Below are positions 5,035-5,144 of a stretch of DNA of 5,144 nucleotides, one piece after another (the stretch's first letter is position 1; every line of letters starts with the position of its first letter). The notes beneath the pieces were generated by a model. It had not been told where the DNA came from. It saw nothing but the letters and a program-made list of their open reading frames with translations, and did no database searches. The stretch is from Gammaproteobacteria bacterium (GTDB lineage Bacteria; Pseudomonadota; Gammaproteobacteria; GCA-001735895), in assembly GCA_027293245.1 (NCBI GenBank), contig JAPUFZ010000040.1, positions 1 to 5,144 of the forward strand, given 5' to 3'. A program made the translations under genes and the position numbers.

Positions 5035-5144
5035 AAATCTGGACCAGGAGCCTGGCGATTACGCCACAGTCTTACAGGCAATAGCAGGCTAAACATCAAT
5101 AGCATCCATTTATTGTCAAAGGCTCCACCGCCACCATCTTTGAC
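5031..5144 (-). CDS. C-terminal end of a surface or secreted protein with GlyGly-CTERM-like tail (runs off right edge)
   Basis: The minus strand is open from the right edge to a TAA at 5033-5031, giving 37 residues. They read as a tripartite sorting tail: the Gly run DGGGGAF, a hydrophobic stretch WMLLMFSLLLPV, then a basic patch RLWRNR and a short end QAPGPDF. This order (Gly-rich motif, membrane segment, Arg cluster at the extreme C-terminus) is that of GlyGly-CTERM signals. Those signals are recognised by rhombosortase-type intramembrane proteases on exported proteins, often hydrolases, of gammaproteobacteria. The nine residues after the Arg cluster are longer than usual. The rest of the protein is outside the window, so its function cannot be stated. 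Its stop overlaps the stop of the convergent lipoprotein gene by 4 nt. Confidence 0.6.
   Translation of the reverse strand, partial: VKDGGGGAFDNKWMLLMFSLLLPVRLWRNRQAPGPDF

Overview
The window reads as chromosomal DNA from a Gram-negative bacterium, most likely a free-living, possibly marine gammaproteobacterium. This is inferred from two lipoprotein signal peptides without an inner-membrane retention Asp at +2, a tatT-dctP-dctQ-dctM transporter set, a MocR-like regulator, and a C-terminal tail resembling the GlyGly-CTERM sorting signal. Base composition looks moderate by eye. No rRNA, tRNA, CRISPR array, transposase or integrase is visible.

Layout: (1) 1-335, minus strand: the N-terminal part of a GntR/MocR-type transcriptional regulator that runs off the left edge. 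(2) 336-753: an intergenic stretch with no convincing gene. It holds one small open frame with a good ribosome binding site and a palindrome beside the regulator start. (3) 754-4571, plus strand: a complete tripartite TRAP transporter of the TatT-associated type. It comprises tatT (outer-membrane-type lipoprotein), dctP (periplasmic solute-binding protein), dctQ (small membrane subunit) and dctM (large membrane subunit). (4) 4678-5034, plus strand: a small orphan lipoprotein. (5) 5031-5144, minus strand: the last 37 codons of a convergent gene with a Gly-rich, hydrophobic, basic C-terminal anchor.

The four transporter genes form a coherent unit. DctP would capture a ligand in the periplasm and deliver it to the DctQ-DctM permease, which TRAP systems drive with an ion (usually Na+) gradient. 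TatT, by analogy with the Treponema pallidum pair Tp0956/Tp0957, is an alpha-helical lipoprotein that docks onto DctP and may shuttle ligand to it. The arginine that clamps a carboxylate in classical DctP proteins aligns with Trp165 here, so the ligand is probably not a simple organic acid. The genes dctP-dctQ-dctM are tightly packed (a 2-nt gap, then a 4-nt ATGA overlap). tatT is separated from dctP by 187 nt that contain two GC-rich hairpin repeats just before the dctP ribosome binding site. A terminator-like hairpin plus T8 run lies early in dctQ. These two elements are the best candidates for regulation that sets the ratio of binding protein to permease.

Nothing here is certain to be a new system. 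The most unusual items are the repeat and hairpin array before dctP, the terminator-like element inside dctQ, the non-canonical DctP ligand pocket, and the unexplained 336-753 stretch.
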